A stretch of 64,000 bases of DNA from Alphaproteobacteria bacterium (GTDB taxonomy: Bacteria > Pseudomonadota > Alphaproteobacteria > Micavibrionales > Micavibrionaceae). The notes beneath the pieces are model-generated. The model was not told the origin of the DNA and did not search any database. It worked only from the letters and a program-made list of their open reading frames with translations. The stretch lies in contig JASMHE010000012.1 of NCBI GenBank assembly GCA_030750865.1, forward strand, positions 1 to 64,000, in the 5' to 3' direction. This document shows, one piece after another, positions 8,147 through 16,190 of this stretch. A program made the position numbers and the translations under genes. Numbering within the stretch: position 1 is the first letter of the stretch; each line of letters opens with the position of its first letter.

Positions 8147-8575
8147 ATTAAAATACCAGATATTCAATTTTCAGATTGGTACGCATGGGATGATGTAAAA
8201 AGCATTCCGCATGGAGATAAAACGGGTCTGTATATCATTGCTCGTTTTGATAAGAAGCCAGAGGGTATCGCAGATCATGAAGCCAGAGAAATTCTTTACG
8301 TCGGTGTGACGACTGGAAAATCACAAAGCATTCATAAACGCTTGAATACGTTTTTTAAGGCTGCTCGCGTTGGTGAAGGAATTCATAAACACAGCGGTGG
8401 TAATCGCTTTAATCGAGAATTGGGCGATGATTTGACTAACATCTATGCGGCAGGCTTTGCGCCAGAACTGGAAGAAAAAAAGTTTTTAAACCCATACATC
8501 TTCTATGCAGAACGCAAGCTGATTTGGGATTATATCGTTTTGCATGGCACTATACCGCAATGTAATGGCTATTGA
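8147..8575 (+). CDS. GIY-YIG nuclease-like protein with apparent ATT start
   Basis: A frame of 142 codons reads GLYIIARFDKK, ILYVGVT and HKRLNTFF, then AERKLIWDYIVLHG and PQCN: the GIY, YIG, following Arg, Glu and Asn of the GIY-YIG fold in the right order. Translation from GTG 8306 (89 residues) would delete the GIY and YIG strands. The frame is open back to a TAA near 8089, and the only good ribosome binding site, AGGGAG at 8135-8140, stands 6 bases before ATT at 8147. Either ATT is used (rare, as in infC), another weak codon is used, or the start was lost and the gene is decaying. Domain call confident; expression uncertain. Confidence 0.65.
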   Translation: MKIPDIQFSDWYAWDDVKSIPHGDKTGLYIIARFDKKPEGIADHEAREILYVGVTTGKSQSIHKRLNTFFKAARVGEGIHKHSGGNRFNRELGDDLTNIYAAGFAPELEEKKFLNPYIFYAERKLIWDYIVLHGTIPQCNGY

Positions 8576-8586
8576 AGCAGCCCTGT

Positions 8587-11163
8587 TTACTTAGTAATAA
8601 GTGCATTGAATAAATCGCTGTCATGTGCAACATAGCGGTAATATTGGGGGGGGGTGAAACCCTCTAATAAAGTTTTGAGCTCTGGAAGAGTTATCTTTTT
8701 ACTTAAGCGCTGTGGGTTTTCAATATGGATAGCATAGGCTGTATCTGCTCCGTCATAATATTTGTCAAATTCTGATTTGCTTATACAGCACTTCTTTTGA
8801 TATTTTTTCCAGATTTCTTCTGGCGTGCCCTTCTCAACATTAGATACGTATACGGAAGCTTCAACCGCACTCGTAGGGCTGGTGGTATATATCCAAACAC
8901 GGATGCGATCTTTAGCAGGAAATGGCTTCTTCCTTAGTTCTATGGTCTTTTTACCATTTAGAATCTTTGTTACATAGTTTGGCTGTATAGATAAAAGAAC
9001 ATCTTTTGTAGCCTGTTCCATGCCTTCGTGGAGGATTGTAGATAATTGCTCGAAGGTTATTCTTTCAGGGCCAACTAGATTAGCTTTTGCGCAATTAAGC
9101 TCTTGTAAGCGTTTAATTGGAAGTGGGTTAGAGAAAACTTTGAAGTTATCGAATGTGATAACTTGCACGTTTCCGTTTCCATCGGCTTGCTTTCTAAGGA
9201 GATTCTTATCTAGTACTCCATGTTTGCGATATAGCTTTAGCGCGTTTTGTAACTGGACGATTTTAATGGATGTTATTCGGGCACAACCTATAACGCCTCG
9301 TCCTGAGCCAGATTCATAGAAGATTAACGGGCTGCCAACTGAAAACATTTTAGTGTTTTTGGGTTTCCTAAAATAAGCTTTTTCGGTTCTGAGTAGTGCT
9401 TGTTCTGATTGCGCAAAAGGGAGAAGATTTTCTGGGCGAGATAAAAGATTTTCAGAAAATGCAGGGGCAATCGGAAGGATGACGCCAGTTCTTTTGGGGA
9501 GCAGTAAAAGAGACGGGGAAAGTAATGTCTCTATTTGGAACAATTCTGCTTCATAGTCACGACCAGTTTTTGCAGCTTGAATAATCGGAGTTTTATAGCT
9601 GTTAAGGCGGATGTTGGGTATTTGTCGTGGTAGTTGTATGTCAGTATAATTTGCAAAGGTTTCTCTAAATTCTTCCCAGTTCGATTTCGTTACTAAAAGA
9701 GGGCACGGGATTTTAATTAATTTAATCATGCCTTTATATGATGATTTTGCGCGTTCAAATCCTCGTGAGAGGCAGATTTTTTCGAAGTCAAAATCTTCCG
9801 CACGTATGTGAAATGCCATGTTGGTTGCTTTTATGTTTTGTGCGTTGAGCATGAATAGCTCGAGCATATGTTGGAAGATAGTCTCACGACTTTTGAAGTG
9901 TACATCTGAAGCTATAAAGAAACCTTCTAGTGCATTGTGTTTAGTTCCTCTTGTTTGTGCTACATACACTGCACTCTCTTCTTCTCCGAGCATTACTAGT
10001 TTTCTGTTGCGCGTACCTCGTGTAGAATTTTTAAGAAGGGCTTTTGATACATCCGATAAATTTGTATCAAGTTTTTCTAAGAATGGACGTATTTTTGCCG
10101 AATTTGTAATGTCTGAGATATGGATATCATAACTCTCGTCAGAAATTGGAACGCTAATGGCTGCGAGATCTTTACCAGCGTATTCAACCTTAAAATCCTG
10201 CGGTGAAAGTATATTTAAACCATATTTGTCACGAAACATTTCTTTCGCTTTTAGCAGCGTAGTTTCTTCGGTAATAAAACCTGTTTTTGTGTTGTGAATA
10301 CAGTAGGCAAGGTGCTTTAAATCAGATTCATCGTTTTTAGCATTTTTACGAGTTCTGCTTCTATTTGGAAAAACTAAAGGTCGAAGTTCTTCTTTTAATA
10401 CGTCGAGTTCGTTATCGTCTATTTTTTCTAAAACGGGTAATGCTTTTTCGGCTAAGTCGAGCAGCGGATCTGTATTTTCTTGTTTGTTGCGCTTAAGTTC
10501 CTCTTGAAATTCGGGGGTTACAAACAGATTGAACTCGCCTCCCATAGATGCTTGCATTATTTCAGATACAAGTTTTTCATTGTCGCGTTTTTTTAATAAT
10601 GTAAGAAAAATATTTAAATCTAAGACATAGTCTTCCGTTTCATCCGTCATGGTTTCGGAGTTTATGCTTAGAGGCAGCGGTTCGTTTGGAAGTAAGCTGG
10701 GTGTTGATAATCTTTTGTGAAATATTAATACTTCTCGTCCAGTAGTATTTAACTTCTTCCTAGGTGCTAGTGCGCAAAATCCTTGAGACTGCCAGAATTG
10801 AACAGCATCTGTTAGGTCGTTTGCTACATCTGCGCGCAAATTGAGGCACGAGAGGCTTTCTCCATATTTTGTTACTTCTTCTATTAGTGATGTTGCAACA
10901 CCCAATCCACGTGTTTTGGGTTCAACATAAATCTGAAAAATGCGTATTTCTTGGGGCGGTTTTCCACCATGCATGATGTGCCCCAGATATTTATTGTTTA
11001 GGTCTGCCGCGATCCATAACTTTCCGTTATTGATAGCATCTTCATAGGCTCCTAAAGATAGGAAACCGAATGCATTTTTATTTTTGTCAGTTACTTCTTT
11101 TACTTTGTTTAAAAAGGGTAATAGCTTGGTGGGGTCTTTAACAATAGTGAAAGGACTGTTCAT
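8587..11163 (-). CDS. GNAT / PIN-like / GNAT-like / PUA-like / ASCH fusion protein
   Basis: An 858-residue multidomain protein. Residues 1-155: GNAT acetyltransferase with acetyl-CoA loop RGLGVATSL at 85-93. Residues 178-330: PIN-like nuclease pattern with D182 (VLDLN), E218 (TPEFQEEL), D278/D281 (NDESDLKHLA) and TGFITEETTLL where PIN proteins usually keep another acidic residue. Residues 345-487: second GNAT-like fold, ending CLSRGFERAKS. Residues ~600-690: PUA/EVE-like segment (SVGSPLIFYES, GVIGCARI). Residues 721-845: ASCH domain (LLSIQPNYVTKILNGKKTIELR split around 724-745, AYAIHIENP). PUA/ASCH folds bind modified or structured nucleic acid; PIN cleaves RNA; GNAT could modify tRNA or protein. 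A complete toxin or antiviral machine in one chain is inference. It fills the right end of the element, transcribed away from attR. Confidence 0.75.
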   Translation of the reverse strand: MNSPFTIVKDPTKLLPFLNKVKEVTDKNKNAFGFLSLGAYEDAINNGKLWIAADLNNKYLGHIMHGGKPPQEIRIFQIYVEPKTRGLGVATSLIEEVTKYGESLSCLNLRADVANDLTDAVQFWQSQGFCALAPRKKLNTTGREVLIFHKRLSTPSLLPNEPLPLSINSETMTDETEDYVLDLNIFLTLLKKRDNEKLVSEIMQASMGGEFNLFVTPEFQEELKRNKQENTDPLLDLAEKALPVLEKIDDNELDVLKEELRPLVFPNRSRTRKNAKNDESDLKHLAYCIHNTKTGFITEETTLLKAKEMFRDKYGLNILSPQDFKVEYAGKDLAAISVPISDESYDIHISDITNSAKIRPFLEKLDTNLSDVSKALLKNSTRGTRNRKLVMLGEEESAVYVAQTRGTKHNALEGFFIASDVHFKSRETIFQHMLELFMLNAQNIKATNMAFHIRAEDFDFEKICLSRGFERAKSSYKGMIKLIKIPCPLLVTKSNWEEFRETFANYTDIQLPRQIPNIRLNSYKTPIIQAAKTGRDYEAELFQIETLLSPSLLLLPKRTGVILPIAPAFSENLLSRPENLLPFAQSEQALLRTEKAYFRKPKNTKMFSVGSPLIFYESGSGRGVIGCARITSIKIVQLQNALKLYRKHGVLDKNLLRKQADGNGNVQVITFDNFKVFSNPLPIKRLQELNCAKANLVGPERITFEQLSTILHEGMEQATKDVLLSIQPNYVTKILNGKKTIELRKKPFPAKDRIRVWIYTTSPTSAVEASVYVSNVEKGTPEEIWKKYQKKCCISKSEFDKYYDGADTAYAIHIENPQRLSKKITLPELKTLLEGFTPPQYYRYVAHDSDLFNALITK

Positions 11164-11223
11164 ATTGCATACGCCTCTGTTTTTGATGTTTTTTGTTAAT
11201 TTTATCCATGAAAATGATTTTGT

Positions 11224-11240
11224 TACCCCATTGATACCCC
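11224..11240. promoter_or_regulatory. TACCCC direct repeat near attR (candidate integrase arm site)
   Basis: TACCCC at 11224-11229 and 11235-11240 repeat at an 11-base step, about 64 bases inside attR. A similar pair lies inside attL (304-321). Paired GGGTA-type repeats near the ends are familiar from elements with DUF4102 integrases, whose N-terminal domain binds arm sites. Confidence 0.45.
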
Positions 11241-11303
11241 GTGGTCTTGAAGGTGGTCAAGTGTATCAAGCTTGAAAGCTATAACTGTATGTAATGTTTG
11301 GGA

Positions 11304-11355
11304 AAATAATGGTAGCGGGAGAGGGACTTGAACCCCCGACACAAGGATTATGATT
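11304..11355. repeat. attR: 52-bp repeat within tRNA-Met
   Basis: Identical to 119-170. It reconstitutes the 3' half of the tRNA gene, so the host tRNA stays functional after integration. Confidence 0.92.
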
Positions 11356-11386
11356 CCTCTGCTCTAACCACCTGAGCTACCCCGCC
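11310..11386 (-). tRNA. tRNA-Met (CAU anticodon), elongator type
   Basis: A 77-base cloverleaf with encoded CCA. The acceptor is GGCGGGG pairing with TCCCGCT, D arm GCTC/GAGC, anticodon loop ATCATAA on an AGGA/TCCT stem, T loop TTCAAGT. Anticodon CAT means Met, or Ile if the C is lysidinylated; overall it resembles alphaproteobacterial elongator Met tRNA. The 3' half is supplied by the element's att copy. Confidence 0.93.
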
Positions 11387-11588
11387 ACAGATGAATTTCG
11401 GAAGTCGATATATGGCTTGTTTTGATAATGTTTGTCAAGTATTTCGTCGGATTTTTTTCATCTTTTCTTAAAGCTTTCTTGCTAGGTTTTAGACAGAATT
11501 CTGCCCGAAAAGTCAGGCGGTCACGCCGGACGCGAGAAGATGTCGCGATAACGCGATAAAATGTCGGGGGAATAAATGCGGGGGACAC

Positions 11589-12791
11589 ATGCCGGATACA
11601 TTACAAAATACCGATCAAGAGAATGAGATAGCCAAGCGGGTGCAGGAGGTTGCTGCTTCGGCAGGTGATCCGTCTGTGATCCAGACTGCGTTCAACGGTC
11701 AGGCAGGGTTGCAGGCCACATTGCAAGAAGCCGCGCGCGTGGATCGTGCGTTTCATTATCCGGTTTCTGGGCGTGACAGCACTGATGTGTTCCGGGCGGA
11801 TGATCCCGATATCATCGAGAAATATTCCAAGCTGTGTGTCGAGTATTGGTCGCTTGACCACCGGCCGAGCCTGCCCGCGATTGCGCAGGCAGAAATAAAC
11901 CGTATTCATGGCACGGCTGTGGACAGTGAGCAGGATGATCCGCACATGCAGGCCTTGCAAAACGCCACATATCTGATTGCGGCCCGTGGTGAAATGATTA
12001 AGGGGCAAGTGCCGGATGACGCGGTGAAAGCCCGTGACATGAATGCCTATCATAATGCGGTCCATACGGGGCATGTTGCCTTGATGGCCAATATTTTGTC
12101 CGAGAAGAATAATCTGATGGCCGCAGATGGTCAGGCCGCGTTTGCCTTGACGGACGAAGAGCGGGTGCTGGTTTTACTGGCCGCGTTTGCCCATGATATC
12201 GATCATGGCGGGGGCGGGAATCCGAAAGACGATATCTATCATTTCGAAGAACAGACATATAATGTGGTGCAGCCGCTTATGGCCGCATGCGGCGTCTCTG
12301 AAGCGCATCAGGAACAGATGCATATGATCTTGCGCACGACAAGCCCGCAAGGGCCACAGACATTTTTGAAACAGGCTGCGAAGATATATCAAAATGGTGA
12401 TACGCCGACAGCGGACGCTGTTGATCCGGACGGGAAATTCCCTGAATTGCACGCGATGCTGGATGATCCGCGTCTGGTGCAGATGTGTGCCATTATTTCA
12501 GATGCGGATTTATTTGCGTCTGCCGGTGCGGGTAAAGACGCAAATTACGTGCAGAGCATCAAGCTGTCGCGGGAAATGAAGGAAGCGGCCGGACAGGATA
12601 TTGATTTTACGACAGATCAAGCGTTCAAAGGGTTTGCCAATTTTGTGGTCGGTGATGGCTTTGCGTCTTATGCGGGGCAGGCACTGGGCAATGATCGCTT
12701 CTATGATTTGCTAACGCAGGCCGAGCGCAATATCGAGCGTGCGGCAGCACAAGATGCGGCGACGCCTTCATCGTCCCCGGCGCCGTCGTAA
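11589..12791 (+). CDS. HD-domain phosphodiesterase, class-I cyclic nucleotide PDE-like
   Basis: A 400-residue soluble protein. The metal-binding set is in the order of class I 3',5'-cyclic nucleotide phosphodiesterases: YHNAVHTGHV, then AFAHDIDHGGGGNP (compare HDxxHxGxxN of the eukaryotic-type signature), a middle helix with HMILRTT, and ISDADLFASAG for the last aspartate. These would coordinate two metals and hydrolyse cAMP or cGMP; the substrate cannot be read from sequence. The N-terminal 60 residues have no recognised domain and the tail is Ala/Pro/Ser-rich. GGGGGA lies shortly before the ATG. It stands alone beside the tRNA and is convergent with mnmA. Confidence 0.75.
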   Translation: MPDTLQNTDQENEIAKRVQEVAASAGDPSVIQTAFNGQAGLQATLQEAARVDRAFHYPVSGRDSTDVFRADDPDIIEKYSKLCVEYWSLDHRPSLPAIAQAEINRIHGTAVDSEQDDPHMQALQNATYLIAARGEMIKGQVPDDAVKARDMNAYHNAVHTGHVALMANILSEKNNLMAADGQAAFALTDEERVLVLLAAFAHDIDHGGGGNPKDDIYHFEEQTYNVVQPLMAACGVSEAHQEQMHMILRTTSPQGPQTFLKQAAKIYQNGDTPTADAVDPDGKFPELHAMLDDPRLVQMCAIISDADLFASAGAGKDANYVQSIKLSREMKEAAGQDIDFTTDQAFKGFANFVVGDGFASYAGQALGNDRFYDLLTQAERNIERAAAQDAATPSSSPAPS

Positions 12792-12833
12792 AAGCTCTGT
12801 TTGTGGGGTGGGTGTGTGCTTGTCTGGCTTGGT

Positions 12834-13985
12834 TTAGGCCGCCAGCGGCATAGCGGAATTATCTGTCTTTTCGATCCAGCCGCCACCGATAATCACATCA
12901 TCAACGTAACAGACGGCTGCCTGTCCCGGTGAAATGCCATATTGTCCTTTGGTCAATGTCAGTAAAGCCGATCCGTCATCATGTGTGCGCAATGTCGCAT
13001 GTACGGGCATCATCACAGAACGGAATTTCAACATAATATCAATATCTGTGCCGTGCTGCGCTTCATCAAGCAGCCAGTTGCATTCCCTGATGTAGATCAT
13101 ATCACGTGCCAGCGCTTCTTTTTCGCCGACGATGACCGCATTATTCGGCGCATCAATCCGTACAACATAGAGCGGTTCATTATTTTCGGTGACGCCGCCA
13201 CCAATGCCGAGCCCTTTGCGCTGGCCGATGGTATAATTCACGATGCCGTTATGTTCGCCGATTGTGCGCCCGTCCATATGTTTGATCGGGCCGGGTTTTT
13301 CCGCGTCTGGGCGGATTTTCTTGACGACGCTGGCGTAATTGCCGTTCGGAACAAAGCAGATATCCTGACTGTCCGGCTTATCCGCGGTCAGCAATTCAAG
13401 CCGTTCGGCATGTTGACGGGTGATGTCTTTTGTCCAGCCGCCCAGCGGAAAACGCAGGAAATCAAGCTGTTCCTGTGTGGTTGCGAACAGGAAATAGCTC
13501 TGGTCTTTTGTTTTATCAATCGCGCGGCATAGCTCGGCCTTGCCTGTTTGCGGGTTCGTGCGGCGCTGTATGTAATGCCCTGTGGCCATGCAGTCCGCAT
13601 CCAGATCCTTTGCCACGTCCAGCAGGTCGCGGAATTTGACGGTCTGGTTACATTTGACACACGGGATCGGAGTTTCGCCCTGAATATAGCTTTCGACAAA
13701 ATCATCAATGACGGATTCGCGGAAATTGCTTTCATAATCCAGGACATAATGTGGGAATCCGCACCGTTCGGCAACGCGGCGCGCATCGTAAATATCCTGT
13801 CCGGCACAGCATGCGCCTTTTTTGGCAAGGGCGGCGCCGTGATCGTATAATTGCAGCGTTACGCCGACAACATCATAGCCTTCTTCGTGCAGAAGAGCGG
13901 CCACGACGGAGCTATCGACACCGCCGGACATGGCAACGACGACACGTGTATCTTTTGGATCTTTGTCAAAACCTAACGAATTCAT
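12834..13985 (-). CDS. mnmA: tRNA-specific 2-thiouridylase MnmA
   Basis: Introduces the 2-thio group of wobble uridine-34 in tRNA-Glu, -Gln and -Lys, using ATP and persulfide sulfur. The 383-residue protein has the PP-loop [12 protein letters not shown], the first catalytic cysteine in PCVKCNQ (residue ~115), TGHYIQR, the second cysteine in QDICFVP, and [10 protein letters not shown]. The length is normal. It is the last gene of a minus-strand run with a ferredoxin, a cysteine desulfurase and an Rrf2 regulator; the desulfurase is its expected sulfur source. Confidence 0.95.
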   Translation of the reverse strand: MNSLGFDKDPKDTRVVVAMSGGVDSSVVAALLHEEGYDVVGVTLQLYDHGAALAKKGACCAGQDIYDARRVAERCGFPHYVLDYESNFRESVIDDFVESYIQGETPIPCVKCNQTVKFRDLLDVAKDLDADCMATGHYIQRRTNPQTGKAELCRAIDKTKDQSYFLFATTQEQLDFLRFPLGGWTKDITRQHAERLELLTADKPDSQDICFVPNGNYASVVKKIRPDAEKPGPIKHMDGRTIGEHNGIVNYTIGQRKGLGIGGGVTENNEPLYVVRIDAPNNAVIVGEKEALARDMIYIRECNWLLDEAQHGTDIDIMLKFRSVMMPVHATLRTHDDGSALLTLTKGQYGISPGQAAVCYVDDVIIGGGWIEKTDNSAMPLAA

Positions 13986-14147
13986 GCGCTTTATATAGTG
14001 TATTCAGGGAAATTTATCAACATTTTTCATAATTTTGTGTGGCCAGCGGGGTGTGAAGGGAAGTGTGTGAGTGTGCCGGAAAGCCGGTATCATCTAATGG
14101 CTTTGACGTGCGCCGCTCCAAAAGTCCGTCAATGCACGGAAAAGGGG

Positions 14148-14489
14148 TTAATCCCAATCTGTTTCCGTACCGGGCAGGGCCACGACGAGACCATCAAGGT
14201 CATCGGTCAGTGTAATCTGGCATGACAGGCGTGATTCATCACGAATATCAAAGGCCAGATCGAGCATATCTTCTTCTTCTTCGCTGATATGGTCTTCGCC
14301 GGCCAGACATTTTTCTCTCCAGTCCGGATGCACGTAAAGGTGACATGTCGCGCAGGCAAGCGAGCCGCCGCACGCGCCTTCGATTTCTTCGATCTGGCTC
14401 ATCTGGGCAATTTCCATGACAGACAGGCCGGATGGCGCTTCGACTTCTTTTTTGTCTCCGCTTGGGAAAAGAAACGTTACTTGTGGCAT
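14148..14489 (-). CDS. fdx: [2Fe-2S] ferredoxin (ISC/adrenodoxin type)
   Basis: A 113-residue plant/adrenodoxin-fold ferredoxin with ligands in ACGGSLACATC (C-x5-C-x2-C) and a fourth cysteine in RLSCQIT. The frame extends upstream to 14615, but AGAGGAT before ATG 14489 (MPQVTFLFPS) fixes the start. Fdx of this kind donates electrons during cluster assembly. It begins 52 bases after the desulfurase stop on the same strand, so co-transcription is likely. Highly acidic, as expected. Confidence 0.92.
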   Translation of the reverse strand: MPQVTFLFPSGDKKEVEAPSGLSVMEIAQMSQIEEIEGACGGSLACATCHLYVHPDWREKCLAGEDHISEEEEDMLDLAFDIRDESRLSCQITLTDDLDGLVVALPGTETDWD

Positions 14490-14541
14490 GGGTTGGATCC
14501 TCTTTATCGCGATGTCTTTAATGGTATTTATTCTGTTTGTA

Positions 14542-15666
14542 TTATGCTGCCGCGATTTTGTTTTTGACACGTTGGTACATTTTTGTCCATGCGTCGATGA
14601 ATAAATCGGCATCATTTTCTGTGTTTTTCGGCCCGAGGGACACGCGTAGCGTGGCAGATGCGCAGTGGTCCGGTGCGCCCATTGCGCTTAAGACATGGCT
14701 TTTTTGCACTTTGCCGCTGGAACAGGCTGATCCGTTTGACACGGCGATTCCGGCCAAATCCATCGCCATCAATTGCGTTTCCGACCCGATCCCGGGCAAG
14801 CAAAGGCTTGTTGTATTGGCAACGCGGTTTGCGTCCTTGCCATAGATAATCAATTCCGGTGCGGTGTCGGCCAGTACCGTTTCGATTTTGTCGCGTATCG
14901 TTGCGATGGCGGCAAAACGGTCAAGATTTTGCGCGGCAAGTTCTGCGGCAAGTCCCATACCTGCAATACCCGCGATGTTTTCTGTGCCTGCGCGCTGGCG
15001 TTTTTCCTGTCCGCCGCCGAACAATAATTTGGCATCGCGCGCGCCCGGCGCTTTGATGAGGGCACCAACCCCTTGCGGCCCGCCGAACTTATGTGACGAT
15101 AGCGTCAAGTAGTCCACTTGCAGGTCGGCAAAATCGATTGGAATACGGCCGGCGGCTTGCGCGGCATCGGCATGGACATAGGCCTGCGGCTGCAGGCGAC
15201 GCACAAGCCGGACGATCTCTTTGACCGGTTGAATGACGCCGGTTTCATTATTGACCAGCATGACGGAGATCAGATCGGGAGCGTCGTCTTGCAGAATTTG
15301 TTCAAGTGCATCCATGCAAACGACGCCGTTTGCATCAACGGGGATCAATCCTTTTTCCGCGCGGCAGGCTTGTAAAACCGACGGGTGTTCGATGGATGAA
15401 ATACAGATTTTATCATCGCGGAATGCGTCCAGAACGGTATTATTGGCTTCGGTGGCTCCGGATGTGAATGTCACATAGTTCGGGTGCGTGCCGCATAAAT
15501 CGGCAATATGTTGCCGTGCTTTTTCCAGATGGAGCAAAGCGGCGCGACCGAAACTGTGGACCGAAGAGGCATTACCCGTTTCTTTCATGACATCTGTCAC
15601 AAAATCGATGACGGCATCTTCAAGCGGCGCCGTCGCGTTATAATCCATATAAATCGCCTTGCTCAT
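14542..15666 (-). CDS. Cysteine desulfurase (NifS/IscS class I)
   Basis: A PLP enzyme converting cysteine to alanine and enzyme-bound persulfide. The 374-residue protein shows FTSGATEANN, HADAAQAAG (PLP-contacting Asp/Gln), the PLP lysine in SSHKFGGPQG, and the persulfide cysteine in NGSACSSGK inside the longer mobile loop of class I. Downstream genes are a ferredoxin and MnmA, upstream is an Rrf2 regulator. No scaffold (IscU) or SufBCD gene is in the window, so the local partner is most visibly MnmA; supply to Fe-S assembly elsewhere remains possible. Confidence 0.93.
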   Translation of the reverse strand: MSKAIYMDYNATAPLEDAVIDFVTDVMKETGNASSVHSFGRAALLHLEKARQHIADLCGTHPNYVTFTSGATEANNTVLDAFRDDKICISSIEHPSVLQACRAEKGLIPVDANGVVCMDALEQILQDDAPDLISVMLVNNETGVIQPVKEIVRLVRRLQPQAYVHADAAQAAGRIPIDFADLQVDYLTLSSHKFGGPQGVGALIKAPGARDAKLLFGGGQEKRQRAGTENIAGIAGMGLAAELAAQNLDRFAAIATIRDKIETVLADTAPELIIYGKDANRVANTTSLCLPGIGSETQLMAMDLAGIAVSNGSACSSGKVQKSHVLSAMGAPDHCASATLRVSLGPKNTENDADLFIDAWTKMYQRVKNKIAAA

Positions 15667-15731
15667 GGCATCATTATATGGGCCATTTTTAAGATGACTT
15701 CAAGATATTTTGCGGGTGGAGCGGTGTAATC

Positions 15732-16190
15732 CTACTCGAGCGTTGCAAATACTTTGCTGATGGCCGGATGCGCCGAGAGATCATCTTTGACAACGTCATC
15801 AAGTGAAACCTGATTCATGCAGGCTTCGAGGATGTCACCGATTTGCGCCCAGAGCGCACTGGCTTGCGCGCTTTTCTGCTGGTTGTTGTTGGATGCTTTT
15901 TTCGCTGGCACGCTATCTTCCGCAGAGCGGAGAATCTCGGCGATTTTAATGTCGGCTGATTCTTTTGCAAGGATGTAGCCGCCACCGGGGCCGCGGTAAC
16001 TGCGGACAAGGCCGTTCTTACGCAAGCCCGCAAATAGCTGCTCCATGTAGGACAGTGAAATATTCCCGGATTCTGCGATATCACACAAAGGCACGGGGCG
16101 GTTATCGGCTTGCTTGGCAAGTTCGATCATCGCAATAACGGCATAGCGTCCTCTGGTGGTTACTTGTAAATGGCCTTTTTTCTTTCTCAT
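15732..16190 (-). CDS. Rrf2-family regulator, IscR-like but lacking cluster cysteines
   Basis: A 152-residue winged-helix regulator with the IscR N-terminus (VTTRGRYAVIAMIELA, LCDIAESGNISLSYMEQLF, VRSYRGPGGGYILA). In IscR three cysteines and a histidine in the following loop bind [2Fe-2S]; here that loop reads SVPAKKASNNNQQKSAQASALW with no cysteine (given as residues ~93-113). The only nearby cysteine, in LEACMNQ, is in the dimerisation helix. So it is probably a cluster-independent Rrf2 regulator of its own operon. AGGATA precedes the ATG. The gene is divergent from the hydrolase at 16542. Confidence 0.88.
   Translation of the reverse strand: MRKKKGHLQVTTRGRYAVIAMIELAKQADNRPVPLCDIAESGNISLSYMEQLFAGLRKNGLVRSYRGPGGGYILAKESADIKIAEILRSAEDSVPAKKASNNNQQKSAQASALWAQIGDILEACMNQVSLDDVVKDDLSAHPAISKVFATLE

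Larger units (their letters stand above)
119..11355. mobile_element. Integrative element in tRNA-Met (satellite/IME-like)
   Basis: A perfect 52-bp direct repeat bounds this segment; the right copy is the 3' part of a complete tRNA-Met gene and the left copy is the orphan duplicate expected after integration into a tRNA 3' end. Inside are a tyrosine integrase, an AlpA-like regulator, a primase-polymerase and a RecA-fold ATPase, the usual core of P4/PICI-like satellites and small integrative elements. Cargo lies between attL and the integrase (Septu-like pair) and next to attR (GNAT-PIN-ASCH fusion). By eye the segment is clearly more AT-rich than the sequence to its right. No packaging, capsid or conjugation genes are seen, so transfer would depend on a helper or be absent. 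The integrase is about 3 kb from attL rather than adjacent to it, which suggests the Septu-like module was inserted later. Confidence 0.9.

Noticed and set aside
7509-8575. Group I intron with a GIY-YIG homing endonuclease
   Set aside because: No interrupted gene flanks the region and I cannot identify the conserved P3/P7 core pairings.
13388-13828. Long alternative frames inside mnmA and other host genes (also 22756-23283, 20051-20456, 60052-60549)
   Set aside because: All are antisense or out-of-frame shadows of genes with complete family motifs.
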